Origin: Coenobita brevimanus | Taxonomy: Eukaryota; Arthropoda; Malacostraca; Decapoda; Coenobitidae | Assembly (NCBI GenBank): GCA_032717465.1 | Contig: CM064671.1 | Coordinates: 53,127,998 to 53,191,997, forward strand | Reading direction: 5' to 3' | DNA length: 64,000 nt | In this document: one piece after another, positions 11,184-25,700 of the stretch | Layout: each line of letters opens with the position of its first letter | How positions within the stretch are numbered: the stretch's first letter is position 1 | Notes under the pieces: model-generated | What the model was told of the DNA's origin: nothing | Databases searched by the model: none | What the model saw: only the letters and a program-made list of their open reading frames with translations | Made by a program: the position numbers and the translations under genes

Positions 11184-12590
11184 AATATGATATTTCCAAG
11201 ATAAGGCCCGAGTTAATGAAACACCAAGCACGTTCAAGGATGATGCAGGATTAAGCTGAATATTATCAAACATTAGTGGGTACACCTGTGGAAGATTTTG
11301 TCGGGTTGATAGGTGTAATAACTGAGTCTTTGATGCATAAAAACAACAAGATTATTTTTACCTAAGTCAGAGATACGAGCCAAGGCAGACATTAGGTGTG
11401 CCATAGCCTCATCTCTTGTTTGTTGAAGTAACTGCTGAGATGGACGTTGCGGGAACCGATTGGTAATGGGAAGGGTGGAGTCATCAGCATACGAATGGAT
11501 CGGGTTAGATGTACAGCTCAGAAGGTCATTGATGAATAAAGGGAAGAGAGTTGGTGATAGGACAGAACCCTAAAGAACAATACCACTGTTGATAGATCTA
11601 GGAGAACAATGGCCGTCTACAACAGCGGTTGTAGAACGACCAGAAAGGAAGCTAGCGATGAAGGCACAGATGGAAGGGTAGAAACCGTAAGAGGGCAGTT
11701 TGGAAATTTAAGATTTATGCCAGACTCGATCGAAAGCCTTTGAGATGCCAAGTGCAATGGCAAAGCTTTCGCCAAAGTCCCGAAAGGAGGATGACCAGGA
11801 GTCTGAAAGGTAGGTGAGAAGATCGCCAGTAGAGCGTCCTTGACGGAAATCATCCTGACGATCAGAAAAAAGGTTGTAATAGGAAAGATGCTTTAAAATT
11901 TATCTGTTAAGAATAAACTCGATAACTTTTGAGACACAGGATGTTAAATAATTGGTCGATAGTTAGAGGGTTGGGAATGGTCACCGTTCTTTGAGACTGG
12001 CTGAATGAGAGCAAACTTCCAGCAAGAAGGAAAGGTACAAGTTGACAGACAAAGGCAAAAGAGTTTGCCTAGGCAGGGTGTAAGCACAGAAGCACTGTTC
12101 TTGAGAACAACAGGGGGGATTCCATCAGGCCCATATGCCTTGTTAGTATTGGGGCCTGTAATGGCAGAAAATACATCAGCTGAAGAAATTTTAATGTCAG
12201 CCATGAGGAAGTCAGAAGGGGGAAGTGATGGGGGAACAGCATCGGAATCGTCTAAGGTGGAATTGGAGGAGAAAGTCTGAGCAAAGAGATCTGCTTTATC
12301 AGTAGAAGAAATAGCTACAGAACCATCAGAGTATAAAAGAGGAGGGAAGGATGATGAGGTAAAGTTGTTAGAAAGGTTTTTGGCAAGGTGCCAGAAGGAG
12401 CGGGAAGAATTTGAGTTGGAGAGTTGAGAGCATTTAGTACGGATAAAATTATTTTTAGCAGAGTGAAGAACAGACTTAGCACGATTCCGGGCAGAAACGT
12501 AAAAAAGATGTGATTCAGGGGTGGGTTGTCTCTTTTTTCTTCTCTTGGTCTCTCGTTGGAATGCTTAATTAATTCCACTCGTTTTATTTC
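11166..12590 (-). mobile_element. Jockey/CR1-like LINE (family 3), 5' part including RT
   Basis: Minus-strand reverse transcriptase remains, interrupted by stops and frame changes. AYGPDGIPPVVLK is at about 12130, followed by a NYRPI block near 11950, an FDRVWHK block near 11720, and a catalytic SYADDST block near 11477-11495. A segment ending LGVSLTRALSWKYHI lies at about 11170-11240. The downstream part of the same protein resumes at 7835, beyond the inserted family 1 LINE. Sequence past 12300 (minus strand upstream) reads as endonuclease-to-RT linker. A related element in plus orientation lies at 60630-62990. Confidence 0.85.
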
Positions 12591-13037
<447 letters not shown>

Positions 13038-13216
13038 AGCATTACCATTTGTTCAATCCTGCTAGTAACGGGGAGTCTTTTTGTGTGATGAGTGCTGATT
13101 TAGTTGGCAGGAAGCCTTCCTTGGACTGGTAGAAGTTGCACTCACCTATGGGGACAGACATTACTATGTAAAACGATTCCTGTAGGTTATTAATTTAGAA
13201 AAACACATCTTTAGTA

Positions 13217-15230
<2,014 letters not shown>

Positions 15231-16925
15231 CGCAATGGAAGAAAGCATATAATACGTGAATGCGAAGCAAAGGCATGGAGGAAGTTGAGAGACGGGATAG
15301 AGTTATACGTGAAGAAGAGAAAGAGAGCTGAAAATACAAGTAAGAGAGAATAAGAAGAGATTGGACAAGGAATTAGGAAGTAATTTGAGTGTAAAATAAG
15401 GGAATAAAAGACAATGTTCTGTTAGGAGGAAAAGAGAGTAAGACAGGGTGATACAGAAGGAGGTAGGGGAGTGAAAAATAAAAAATGGCAGATTGCTGCT
15501 GGAGAACTGAGAAAAGTGTACATCTGGAAGGAAAACCTTAATGAACTGTTAAACACAGAGAATGAAAGTAAAGCCAGTAAGTTAAGTATAACTGTTCCCC
15601 TGTCCATAGGAAAAGGGACAAATAAGTATGCGGTAATAATAGCTTCACTGTTTTATTAGTGTAACAGGAAAAGTATATGATAAGATACTTATTGACAGAG
15701 TTATGGAAATAACAGAGGAATAATTTGGCTAAGAACAAGGAGGTTTCAGGAAAGAAGGAGGTTTTGTAGACCAAATATTCATCTTAAGATGTTTAGTGGA
15801 AAATATTCCAGAGATGGGAAAAAAGTTGTATGCTGTCTTTATGGGTTTGGAGAAAACGTATGACAAAGTGCACAGACAAAGAATGTGAAAAGTATTAAAA
15901 ATATATATGGTGAGGGTGTTGAATGCTATGAAGAATATGAATGAGGGTGCTAGAGCTGCATTGCGTGTGGATGGTATACTGAGTGAATTAGTCTATCTGA
16001 ACGTTGAATTGAACCAAGGATATTATCATGTCTCCATGGTTTTTCGATTTGTGTATGGATGGAGTTATTAAAGAAACAATGTAGGGCCGTGGAAAATGGA
16101 GCGGCCCTAATACGAGTTGGGAGTGTTTGGATACTTCCTGTTCTTTGCTTGCAGATGATACTGTATTGTTGAGTGAAGAGGATAGGGAACTGCAAGGTTT
16201 GGTGAATTAATCTGTGAGGGTATGTAAGAAACGGAATATAAAGGTGAATGTAGGGAGGAGTACAGTTGTGGACTTCTAGGGAAAAGAAGTAACTGAATGC
16301 ACAGTGGGGCCCGATAATGAGGAAATGGAAAAATGAGTGCATTCAAGTACGGATTGAAATTTAAAGCATGAAGTTCTTGAAGGGTAGAACAGGGAAGAAC
16401 GGTTGCTGGTTCATTAAGAGTGATAATGAATGGGAAAGAAAGCACGGAAGGGAAAAGTCGTTGCATGATAAGACTGAGTTTCCCATTCTAAGATAATTAT
16501 GGAAGTGAAGCTTGGACATTGTTGGAAGTACACAAGTCAAGAGTGAGAGCGGTGGAAATGAGCTATTTGAAAGGAGGATGTGGAGTTACATGGAGAGACA
16601 AACTGACAATGAGGAGGTGAAGGAGCGAATTAGTGTGGATGTGGGTGTGATAGAAAACCTAAGGAGAAACACAATGAGCTGGTTTTGCCATGTTGAGTGG
16701 AGGGAGAGCGAGAGACTAACGAGGAGAGTGTATGTGAGTGATGTGGAGAGTGGAAGAGGGCGGGGGAGACCGAGGATGAGACGGAGGGACAGAGTAGAGA
16801 GGTATATGAGAGAGAGGGTTATCAGTCGGGGGAAGGGCAGCGAAATGGTAGGGAACAGGACGACATGGAAGTGATTTGTTTGTGGTCACCCTTTAAGGGT
16901 GGCTATACAGTAGACAGATAAATAA
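15231..16925 (+). mobile_element. Decayed LINE (family 2)
   Basis: A strongly decayed RTE-like LINE. Recognisable blocks include VYIWKENLNELLNTENES near 15500, EQGGFRKEGGFVDQIF near 15740-15780, MGLEKTYDKVHRQ near 15840-15880 (the RT motif A region) and MSWFCHVEWRESERLTRR then GRGRPRMRRRD in the frame 16512-16874. The usual catalytic block near 16140-16170 reads as CLQMILYC-like sequence in broken frames. The 3' UTR ends near 16920 with a GATA-type tail. It is the plus-strand counterpart of the copy at 57398-59290. Confidence 0.8.
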
Positions 16926-18239
16926 ACATGTAGTCTGCATCCCATATGACTGCACATATTTTGCTAAGATCCAGAAAGATTAGATAAGTTGTTTCCTCAT
17001 TACAGTCTTCAGATGTTATAGTAAAAATGTGAGGGCTAGTTCACACCCTTGAAGTAATATCTGCATCCTTTAACAGGTGCGCAAGAGAGATGCCTTCATG
17101 CGGTGTCACTGATAAAGCAGGGCTGTGGAGGTGCCCAGTTATACAAACCTCCCTCAGCATCCTCTCTTTCCCCCAAAAGAAGTATGGTGGTCTGCAATAG
17201 AGGAGGAACTTCAACTTGCACTCCACCTGGTTCACATTCAGATGAGCCAGGCATTACAACAAGAACCCGTTGACTCTTATTTTATACTGATACAACAGAG
17301 GAAATATTTCGCAGTAGTTCCTTGGCAAGCAAACCGTCCTTTTAACTGTGGAGTTACCAGTTACTTATATGGGTAATTTAAGTAGAATGTTGGAGTTAGG
17401 ATAACGTTAAAGACACAGTATTAAAGACAGTTCACCAGAGAATGAGGATGCTGCCCTACACCAATACTATAGTTTATAAAGACACTCAGTTTTTCTGGCA
17501 GGCAGAGAGTATGAATGCATGCCACCTTGTGAATAATAATGCAATTATTCCCATGACACTTGTATTTTGTACATGAATCACATTATTCCTATGAGTTAAA
17601 CAGATGATATTTGATCTTTATGAAATAGATTGTTCTTAATCCATGGATAAACTTAAACTGTTTCACCTAGCCCAATGCCACAAGAGGTTCTTTGGCTCTG
17701 CAGAAATGCTAATAGACCAGAGGCATAAAATACATAAAATTAAAAAAGTCTTCAGAAGAGAATTGGGGATTATATTTAACTTATTAATAAAAACACTGCA
17801 TGTATTTTGTCATTATTGAACATTAAATAGCGACAAGTATTCAAAGTGCATCTTCTGCAGAGCAGTTGTTCTTTGACCTTTCCTTGTGTTCGTTACCTAT
17901 GGCAAGTTCGTTTCAGTATCCAGTTAATACCTTATGTCTGCCTGATTTACAAATTTTCCATCAAGGTTACTCAGTCTGGATCAAAACTGTCCAGTTGCCC
18001 TTATTCTGCCACCTCAGTCTAAGTGAACTTTGTCTTTTGTTGATCTTATTTGTCATCTGGTCCCCTTGAAAACTTTAGTTCTAATGGAAGTTCATATACT
18101 GTTTATCACTTTTTTTTCTCCTTTTCTCCATGCACTAAATTTCCTACGCTCCAGTGATGGAACTTCTGCTGTCGGTTGCTCGCTGGAACTGAAGAATAGG
18201 TTCGTAAGCTTAAACCTGTCATTGCCATTTTTTTTTTGT
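16926..18239. other. Unassigned region
   Basis: Several open frames of 60-85 codons exist on both strands, but none has a motif I recognise. It lies downstream of the last visible IR exon, so a terminal exon could be here. I looked for an M3-type hydrophobic exon on the minus strand and found none I would call. Confidence 0.4.
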
Positions 18240-18435
18240 TTTAATGCGAGGAAGGAGGAACCAAAGACCATGAGCCCGCAATAACAGTTCCCTCCAAGAG
18301 AAAATCAATATACAATAGAGAGCCAAATTCAAGATCCGATCATTTCGAGATGCCTGGACACACTGCGTTTGAAAGACTGGAGACCATAGGCAGCAGGAAA
18401 TACAGACAGAGGGAGACAGTTCCAGAGTTGATGCA
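18240..18435 (-). mobile_element. 5'-truncated Jockey/CR1-like LINE 3' end (family 3)
   Basis: The sequence closely matches the 3' UTR and last about 35 codons of the LINE at 7238-7845, including QLWNCLPLSVFP and QSFKRSV. The 3' end (GCGAGGAAGGAGGAACCAAAG on the plus strand) corresponds to GCTAGGAAGAAGGAATCAAAG at 7237. Truncated at about 18435. Confidence 0.85.
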
Positions 18436-18981
18436 AAGCCCCATTTTTGCCATTATTTTGGGAATGTCTGATCATTAGGAATGGTTCGGCTTCATCCCAC
18501 AATACAGGGTGCAGACAGCACTTATGAAGGACAAAATATGTTCCACTATCGTCACCTGAATCAGAAATAATCGTCAATAACTGGCGATTCTGATTCCACG
18601 TTGCTGTCTGTGGTTTAAGCATACGGCCTTTAGGTTGCTCCAGCCATGGGAGGGTTAAGGATGAGAATGTTAGCGCTCTAGGTTCTATGACTCCCACCCA
18701 ACTGAATAAAATATTTAGGTGCTAGCTGTATAATAGGATACCTGAATAGTTATGAACACTACATTAGTTGTACTAATACTTACACTCAGTTTAAAATGAA
18801 TCATCTTCATCCTAGAAAAAAACATCCGGCATCAGTTGGAACAGAATGACAAAGGTGTCCCATTCATAAATATGTTTACTAGATACCCTATGGATTATCC
18901 TAGGTCTAAACATACAACACAGAAGGAAAACTAGGAAATACTTGTCACTTCTCTTGATGTACTAAATAATATGTTACTTAC
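18436..18981. other. Intronic sequence downstream of IR exon
   Basis: No gene recognised. A TTAA followed on the minus strand by CCCTCCC at about 18650-18657 may mark one end of another TTAA-targeting element, but no partner end was found. Confidence 0.4.
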
Positions 18982-19159
18982 CACTTTCAGAATATTCCTT
19001 GGCAATCACGTTCGTTAAGTCCATATTATTATCGATGAGAACGTGGTGGCCTTTCTCCACAAGCCTTAAACTGCTGGAGAACTCATACATATATTTAAAA
19101 GTCAGTCGGCCATCATCCTCAGTCTGGGCCACTTCTCGGAACAATCCGTCTTTAACTGT
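18982..19159 (-). CDS. Ionotropic receptor exon (S2 ligand-binding lobe part)
   Basis: A 178-bp internal exon. On the minus strand it is preceded by a pyrimidine-rich tract and TTTTTCAG (acceptor) and followed by GTAAGT (donor at 18976-18981). It encodes 59 residues starting TVKDGLFREVAQ, then GRLTFKYMYEFSSSLRLV and GHHVLIDNNMDL, and ending YSESG. These are typical of the S2 region that follows the channel in arthropod ionotropic receptors (divergent glutamate-receptor-like chemosensory or modulatory channels of the cell membrane). It is entered in phase 0, matching the phase-0 exit of the exon at 47086-47306, and left in phase 1. The next exon, expected to carry the last membrane segment, was not identified. 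Which IR subfamily it belongs to cannot be told from these exons. Confidence 0.8.
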
Positions 19160-19739
19160 CTGAAAAATAAATACATTAGTTTCGTAATGTTCCTCAAAGA
19201 CGAGCACCTGCTCTGTCTCGCATTAGACGTTTGGACAAATTAACCTACTCACGAATCTATGTTTCCTAATATACAATAAAGATGTAACGCCTCAAAATAT
19301 TTACAATGACGTGTTCTTCATTATACGAGAACTATTTCCAGACAATTCTCGGAACACTCCATCTTCGTCTGTCTGGAAAACATATATGTATGACACATAA
19401 TATCTCTCAGAGGTAGGAGGCCGGTTTTCTTTACTAAAACTCATTCACACAGTCACCTAAGCGAAGTGAACGCCGCAGGACACAATGTCCCACTCACTAT
19501 CCGACTCTGAAAATGATTGTTCCTCCTTTCAAGGCTCCAGGCATTGATTCTTCCTACCCTAAGATCTTCTGGCAGGTACAACCAACATTCTCCAGCTATG
19601 AATTACATGGTCTTTTCCTAAGTGTCCTCAATTCAAAATTGACTCTTTTAGATATTATTATTTATTATTATTTAGATATTATTATAGACATCACGTCAGT
19701 CACACAAAGTAAATTGCTTTGCAAACACTCAGTCGTACA
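19160..19739. other. Unassigned intronic sequence
   Basis: No recognisable gene or repeat. The exon-like phrase GACAATTCTCGGAACACTCCATCTTCGTCTGTCTG near 19333-19377 resembles part of the neighbouring exon on the minus strand and may be a decayed duplicated exon piece. Confidence 0.4.
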
Positions 19740-20300
19740 GAACCAGTAATATCCCACGAAACAGTGTAGTCTCTTAGTAGCAAAGGAGTCAGTTTGCTCC
19801 CCCAGGGTATTGTTTAATGTTCATGCCTCACAGCCATGAAATAGACATGGCGTGTCGGTGCCTTCAAGCTAAACAAATATCATCCCCACAAAATCCATAA
19901 CGCCTAGGACCAGACCAATCGACGTGAGACTTCATCAACAGCCCTGCTGTTTCTATGAATTACACTACCAACATAACTGAATCTTTCCAAGGTTTATTCA
20001 TTAACACATGACTGAACATTGTACTGTTTCATCCAAGAAACCTCCCAGTGCTTGGATCTTGTTCTTAGTTCAGGATATCATTGGTCCCTGTGATATCACG
20101 TTCTCGCTGAATGCCTTGAGAGTGCTCTCATTTTTTGACTACAGACGATTTATCAACCAGACAATCTTTACGGAGATTCCATGGAGTAGCACGAGTTCCA
20201 ATAGTGCTGCCCGATATACTGAGCCAAACGCCTTCTTGAGATCAACATAAGCTTCAAAAAGCCCTTGCCGAAACTCACAGCAGCATTCTACGTGAACACA
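19740..20300 (-). mobile_element. Decayed LINE reverse-transcriptase fragment
   Basis: Minus-strand reading gives AYVDLKKAFGSVYRAAL at about 20210-20255 (the RT motif A region). Further on come KIQALGGFLDETVQ near 20020, GLVLGVMD near 19905 and a HGCEA block near 19840. These follow the order of a widespread RTE-like LINE family, and stops and shifts are frequent. Sequence at 20300-20530 may belong to the same element, but I could not confirm it. Confidence 0.65.
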
Positions 20301-20629
20301 GTCTTAGGGTCTGCTAATTTGTAAGATGTACGTTACTCTGGATTGGTGAGGCCTCTGAACTTCAGCAGATGGCTCCGGATGTGCACTAAGGACACATTAG
20401 CAAGAAAATCACCTGACACACTGAAAACTGGAACACCATGGCAAGTAAATCATTCAGTGTTTTCCTGTCACTTTCTGTGCACAGATAGCCAGTCCCACTG
20501 TCTACTCAGGTGCAGTGATACTACAGGGTGGGACAGAAACACCGAACAGTTTATGAAATGTTGTTGCTTTCGTTACAGGTTTGATTCACTGGTGACGTGT
20601 TGACGATCTCAAAGTTCGCTACATGAAGT

Positions 20630-20960
20630 TTAGTCAGCATGGATAGTTGGTCTGTGGAGGAGCGTATTGTTGCAGCAGAAACGTTCATCAAAACAAACTC
20701 AGTAACAGCCACACAGAGGGCGTTTCGGAAACATTTTAACACAATAATCTCACCTTCTCAGAAGACTGTGTTATTGTGGCTAAGGAAATAGCGTGAAGAT
20801 AGTTCTCTGTGAGACTCAAATCCTCCTGGCCGCCGTCGATCAGTCTGTACACATGAGCACGTGATCCGTATCTAAGAAACCATCAACAGACGCCCAGCAA
20901 GATCAGCTCGATGCCATTCCCTGGCACTTGGGCCTACGTCAGATCCTGCAGTGTTATTTA
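20630..20960 (+). pseudogene. Transposon-type HTH (DUF4817-like) protein fragment
   Basis: From ATG 20639 the frame reads WSVEERIVAAETFIKTN, RAFRKHFN and SQKTVLLWLRK before a stop. After it come PPGRRRSV and an INRRPARSARCHS-type basic stretch. This order (helix-turn-helix, then a Gly-Arg-Arg linker) matches the arthropod DUF4817/mariner-type N-terminal DNA-binding proteins often found as solo transposon fragments. Stops and frame changes make it a relic. Confidence 0.6.
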
Positions 20961-21129
20961 AAGCTAACACATCAACTAAACCTTCATACATTTCTTAATC
21001 TTTCTGGCCCTATAACAACAGGGAGAAAATCGCCTCAAACATAATGACCTTGATCTTTTGACCTTTAGGATACGTTGGGTACGTTGGGTACACACGTGCT
21101 TGCATACTAATGAGGTAGCAGGTGTTAGG

Positions 21130-21500
21130 GTACGTAGAGGTCATTGACCTTGATATGACCGTTGAATAGTGCATGACCTTGAAAGTCATACGGTACAGGG
21201 AGGTCACTGACCTTTAGGGTAGAGAGAGGTCATTGAGCTTTATACTGAGGTTGAAGGTGTAAAATGGGCTTTCGTGTGTGTCAGAGGTCCTTGACTTTTG
21301 CGCACCCAATGACCTTGACATGACCGTTGCTTATTGCATGACCTTGAAGGTCATAGGGTACAGGGAGGTCATTGACCTTTAGGGTAGAGAGAGGACATTG
21401 AGCAGTGAACTGAGGTAGAAGGATGTTAGAATAGGCAGAGGTCATTGAACTTTGCATACCCAATTACCTTGACATGGCCTTGAAGGTCATAGGGTACCCA
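21130..21500. repeat. Tandem repeat (~165-bp unit) rich in AGGTCA half-sites
   Basis: About 2.3 imperfect copies of a unit around 165 bp long; compare the blocks starting near 21144, 21310 and 21471. Each unit holds hexamers AGGTCA/TGACCT. Three perfect inverted repeats with a 1-bp spacer (AGGTCA-N-TGACCT) lie at 21138-21150, 21201-21213 and 21366-21378, and one-mismatch versions at 21227-21239 and 21439-21451. This arrangement equals the consensus for ecdysone-receptor/USP-type nuclear-receptor binding. Function is not shown. Confidence 0.75.
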
Positions 21501-21942
21501 CATCCGGAATGTATGCCCTTCCTCTACCCCCTCTTCTTCCCCCAAGTTACTGTACCATCAGCAGGTGTTATTGCATCATGTCTGGAGATCCAGACTGAAA
21601 CAACATGTTACATATATCGTGTCTGTACACATTGGTCGCTCGAGGTATTGCATCATGTCTGGTAAATACAGGTTGAAACATATTGCATTCCCACTTGGTA
21701 ATCAGAGGTTCGGTTTGTAGAAAGATAATGTTAACCTCCTGGATGTTTGAACTCAGAGCATGTTTATCCTTACTGATAAAAAAAATCAGGTGTGTCCTCG
21801 TAACATGTTTGTTCCATTTCATAATGTCATGTATGGTTGTAACGGGTTATGTACAGTTTTAGACACTCCCCTCCCCTCCCTGTAACGATTCCCCGTGCCC
21901 CTCGAATCATGCCCCACCCCGTCTGCCCCGCGCCGCCCGGCC

Positions 21943-21983
<41 letters not shown>

Positions 21984-22004
21984 CACAAACACACATACAC
22001 ACAC

Positions 22005-22077
<73 letters not shown>

Positions 22078-22728
22078 ATTTATGTAACCATCAGCTCCAC
22101 GCTTCCTACCACCCCACCTCAACACACACAGATGAGTTATGTAACATTAGATGCACGCTTCCCGCCACTCCCCTCCCCACACACATACACCCAAAAGGTA
22201 GGAAGGACGTATTCCCTCCTTCAGTTGGCTTTGTGGTAAGTGAAGTCGGGGTGGGCAGGAGGGTAGTCATGAGTAGACCATGAGAGGAGCAGAGGTTTGC
22301 TCAGATTGCCGAAGACGTAGATACAAGCCTTATGCCAAACACAAGTGTCGTGGTAAGTTAGTTAACACAATTTTAAACCTAAAGTCACTCCCTCTCTCCT
22401 CCCATTGAAAAGAAGGCATTAATATATTAAACTAACTACCCATCGCTAACCCAAGGCTTATTTTGTATCACCTACGTAAAACTAACACCCCATAGAAATA
22501 AATATAGTAAAGAAAAAAAAAAAACTAACTCAGTCCTTTCCCCAATATTGAACATTTTATTTCCAATCTTTTACAGGGCACTAACTTACCCACTCACAGA
22601 ACACACACAGTGTATCACCCATACATCAAACGAATCCCAGTGATGGACATATCAACACCCCACCCGAACCTAACAGACCGACTTCTCCACAACCTAGTAC
22701 CAGCGTTTATAGGAGAGAATGCGCATAC
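21501..22728. other. Spacer with microsatellite, 5' of the Polinton-like polB
   Basis: Contains a repeated ATTGCATCATGTCTGG motif (about 21570 and 21650) and a (GA)n(CA)n array at 21949-22075. The left end of the Polinton-like element probably lies in 22100-22700, but no terminal inverted repeat could be defined. Confidence 0.45.
21949..22075. repeat. (GA)n(CA)n compound microsatellite
   Basis: A GA run followed by a long CA run. Open frames of repeated Cys-Val or Thr-His across it are artefacts. Confidence 0.97.
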
Positions 22729-25700
22729 ATGCCGGATAGTAAACGGGACTCAGGGAAATCAGACACACCGCACAATGATGTAAGCCCTCCTTCTCCACGA
22801 CCACCACCACCACTACTACCGCCAACACCTGTGAACAGAAAGAAAGTACTGTTTGAAGAGGGGGAGGGTGAAAGGATGGGTTTAAATATCAATGATGGTG
22901 ATCATGATGATCATGATGATGAAACTCCACACATTCGTGAAATAGAAGAGGTCTTTGGTGGGCGTTATATTTCCAACATCTTTTCAATTCCAAAACATGA
23001 AAACCCTGACACAATTCTGTACATTCGCCGACATTTTCAGAATTTCACTGACATGCTGAGTTTACTTTATCAGAGTCGTATACCTGAGAAATCATTAAGA
23101 ATTTGGGGCATGATGCCACTGATTCATGTCAAACAGAATGATGACCAACATTTCCAAAGATCGGTGTTCTACCTGATTATCCTGAGCATCAATGCATTGG
23201 TAGATGAGCTAGAGGTTGTCGTACAGCACTTCCATGATTATCTCCATGAAAGACTTAAATCCGATACACAGTATCTGGAGGGTAGTGGGTGGATTTAAGA
23301 TGGCATTCATTACTTCAAAGTAACGATTTGTATTCTAGAAAGGGAGAACGCTGTCGGTACCTTTATGCCTTACCCATAGGATGTATGTGGGAAAGAGTGG
23401 GTATTCAACCCCCTTGGTGATGACAATTGTTGCATGGTTTGATGTCTCGCATCATACCAGTGTCACTTAACCAACCCTCGGGAAGAATGGGCCCACAACA
23501 AGAGAACGGTAGCAGAACGATAGAATCACTCGGTGATTTGAGCTTTCCAGTAGAATTTGAAAAAATCCACATTCTACTGTAGAGAGATTCAACAATCTCT
23601 CCATATACATGTACAGGTTGGAGCCCAGTGACACGCAACACACGGCTTTCCTGGCGCAAAAAGGGAGCAAGAATTATGAGCATGTAGTATATCTGCTTTT
23701 AGTTGGTGGATGGCACATCATGCTCATCAAAGATTTCCACCAGTGGGTCAGATGCTATACACACCAAAAATTCCCCTTCTACTATTGCACTTCTATGGTT
23801 GTAACAGTCTGGACGACATTAACTCCCACGAGCAGGGAGGCACAGCTGAACAGATGCTGATTTTCCCAAAACAAGGGGAAAATAATAGGTTCATGAACTA
23901 TGTCTACACCTACCAGCCATCTCACCTGGCATTCTTTGATTTCAAGTTGAGAATGCACGAGCATACTGACGCTGGTTATGAAACATTAGGTCTTTCTCCC
24001 ATGGTAAAGTCTCTTCACAAACCAGTTGGGTATGCCTATCTCATTATTGATGATGGGGGGGAGTCGTAGACTCACACATGTATGCCGGGGAGAACGCCAC
24101 CACCCATTTCACCAACACCATATCAGATTCCTGGAATTTTATTCGTGCAAGTATTCCTGACTATAAAATAAACTGGGGTGAGGAAGCCAGAGCTAAATTT
24201 ACGAGGCAGGATAGGTGTGAACTGTGTAACAGCGAGTTTAATAAGGGTTCTGATAAACATGCCCATCACAACTACCGAATGCCAACTAATAATTACATCA
24301 GGGCATATTGCCATCAGTGTAACCTGGCCTGTCACAACCCACACAAACGTTTGATAACTTATGCCCATAACATGTCGTACGATTGGTCCCTGCATCTTAG
24401 GGAAATGGACTGTGAAACAGACGACATCAGTGCATGGTGTAAAGGTAGGATGAATTTATTAAGGGTTGACATTGGCAACATTTGCATGATGGATTCCCTG
24501 GCATTTTTACAAGCCAGTTTGGGTAAACTAGTTGGGTCGCATGTGGCCGAGGGTCTCCCTCTCACGTACACCCATCACACAATAGAGCACCAACCCCTCG
24601 AGCGTCAGGAGCTCTTAATGACGGGCAAGGGAATATTCTCTTACGAGGCAGTGACTACGTATGAAAGTTTGAGTGACACGGAGCTCCCCGCCAAAGAAAG
24701 AGTCTACAGTCATCAAAGACAGGAAGGCATTTCAGATGAGGATTATGCCTTAGCCCAACGTGTTTGAAATAAGTGCAGGTGCAGAGATCTCCGTGGTTAC
24801 ATGCTAAATTATGCCAGGTGTGATGTTGGACTCCAAGCGGATATTTTCATATGCTGGTGGGACATTTCAAAGACATGTATACCCTAGACCCAGTCCATTA
24901 TGTCTCCCTGCCTGCCTGTTTTTTTTATACCTTCCTTATGTCCTCAGGTGTTGAACTAGATCTCCCCTACGACTTGGAACTGTACCGATTGATACAAAAT
25001 AACATTTTCAGGGGACTGACAACAGTTGTCAGAGAAAATCACAGCCAGGAATAAGTTTACCGATCCTGTGGGGTTTAACCCAGTGGGTGAGAAAGGGACC
25101 TGGATTCTCTACCTGGACCATAATGCCCTCTACCTTAGATGTCATGCAACAGCCACTGCCAGTGGGAGTTGTTTGCAGACTATCAGCAATGGAAATGAGA
25201 CTTCCTCGATGTTGGGCTTTCATATCACGACACCAACGGAGAAAGAGGTTACTGGATCAGGCTCGCCATGAAACCCATTCGTCTGGAAGTAACAAGAGAA
25301 ACCAATGAATTGCCCCTGGTACTATCGCAAAAAGACAGGGCCCTCTCTCTGGTCCGACTACAGTACTGGTATTCTGTAAAGAGAGGGGCAAAAGCTCCCC
25401 AGCCACAGTCATAAACTCATGGCCTGCCACAAAGGAAAGTACGATGCGTTGTAGCCTCTCCCAATGTTACAAACACTGTTGCAACTGGGGCTGGAACTTG
25501 AAAGTGTTCAAGAGATTTACACCTTCAAGCAACAGCCGTTCCTGAGGGATATCATTCCCAGGAATGTCCTTCCTAGACACCAAGCCACCGGCAAAATCAG
25601 ACAAAAGGCACTGAAGAAAGCATCAAATGCCATATTTGGGAAACCTTTAGAAAATCCGGAGAAATATTCAGAAGAAACCAAGGTCGTGACAAAGGAGGCG

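Noticed and set aside
17041..17376. Possible last IR exon on the minus strand
   Set aside because: No hydrophobic M3-type segment or convincing splice pair was found in the open frame.
21819..22283. Long open frames of Cys-Val, Thr-His or Ser-Leu repeats
   Set aside because: They are translations of GA/CA dinucleotide repeats; the same applies at 1251-1640, 12788-13132, 44692-44940, 59241-59598 and 63274-63522.
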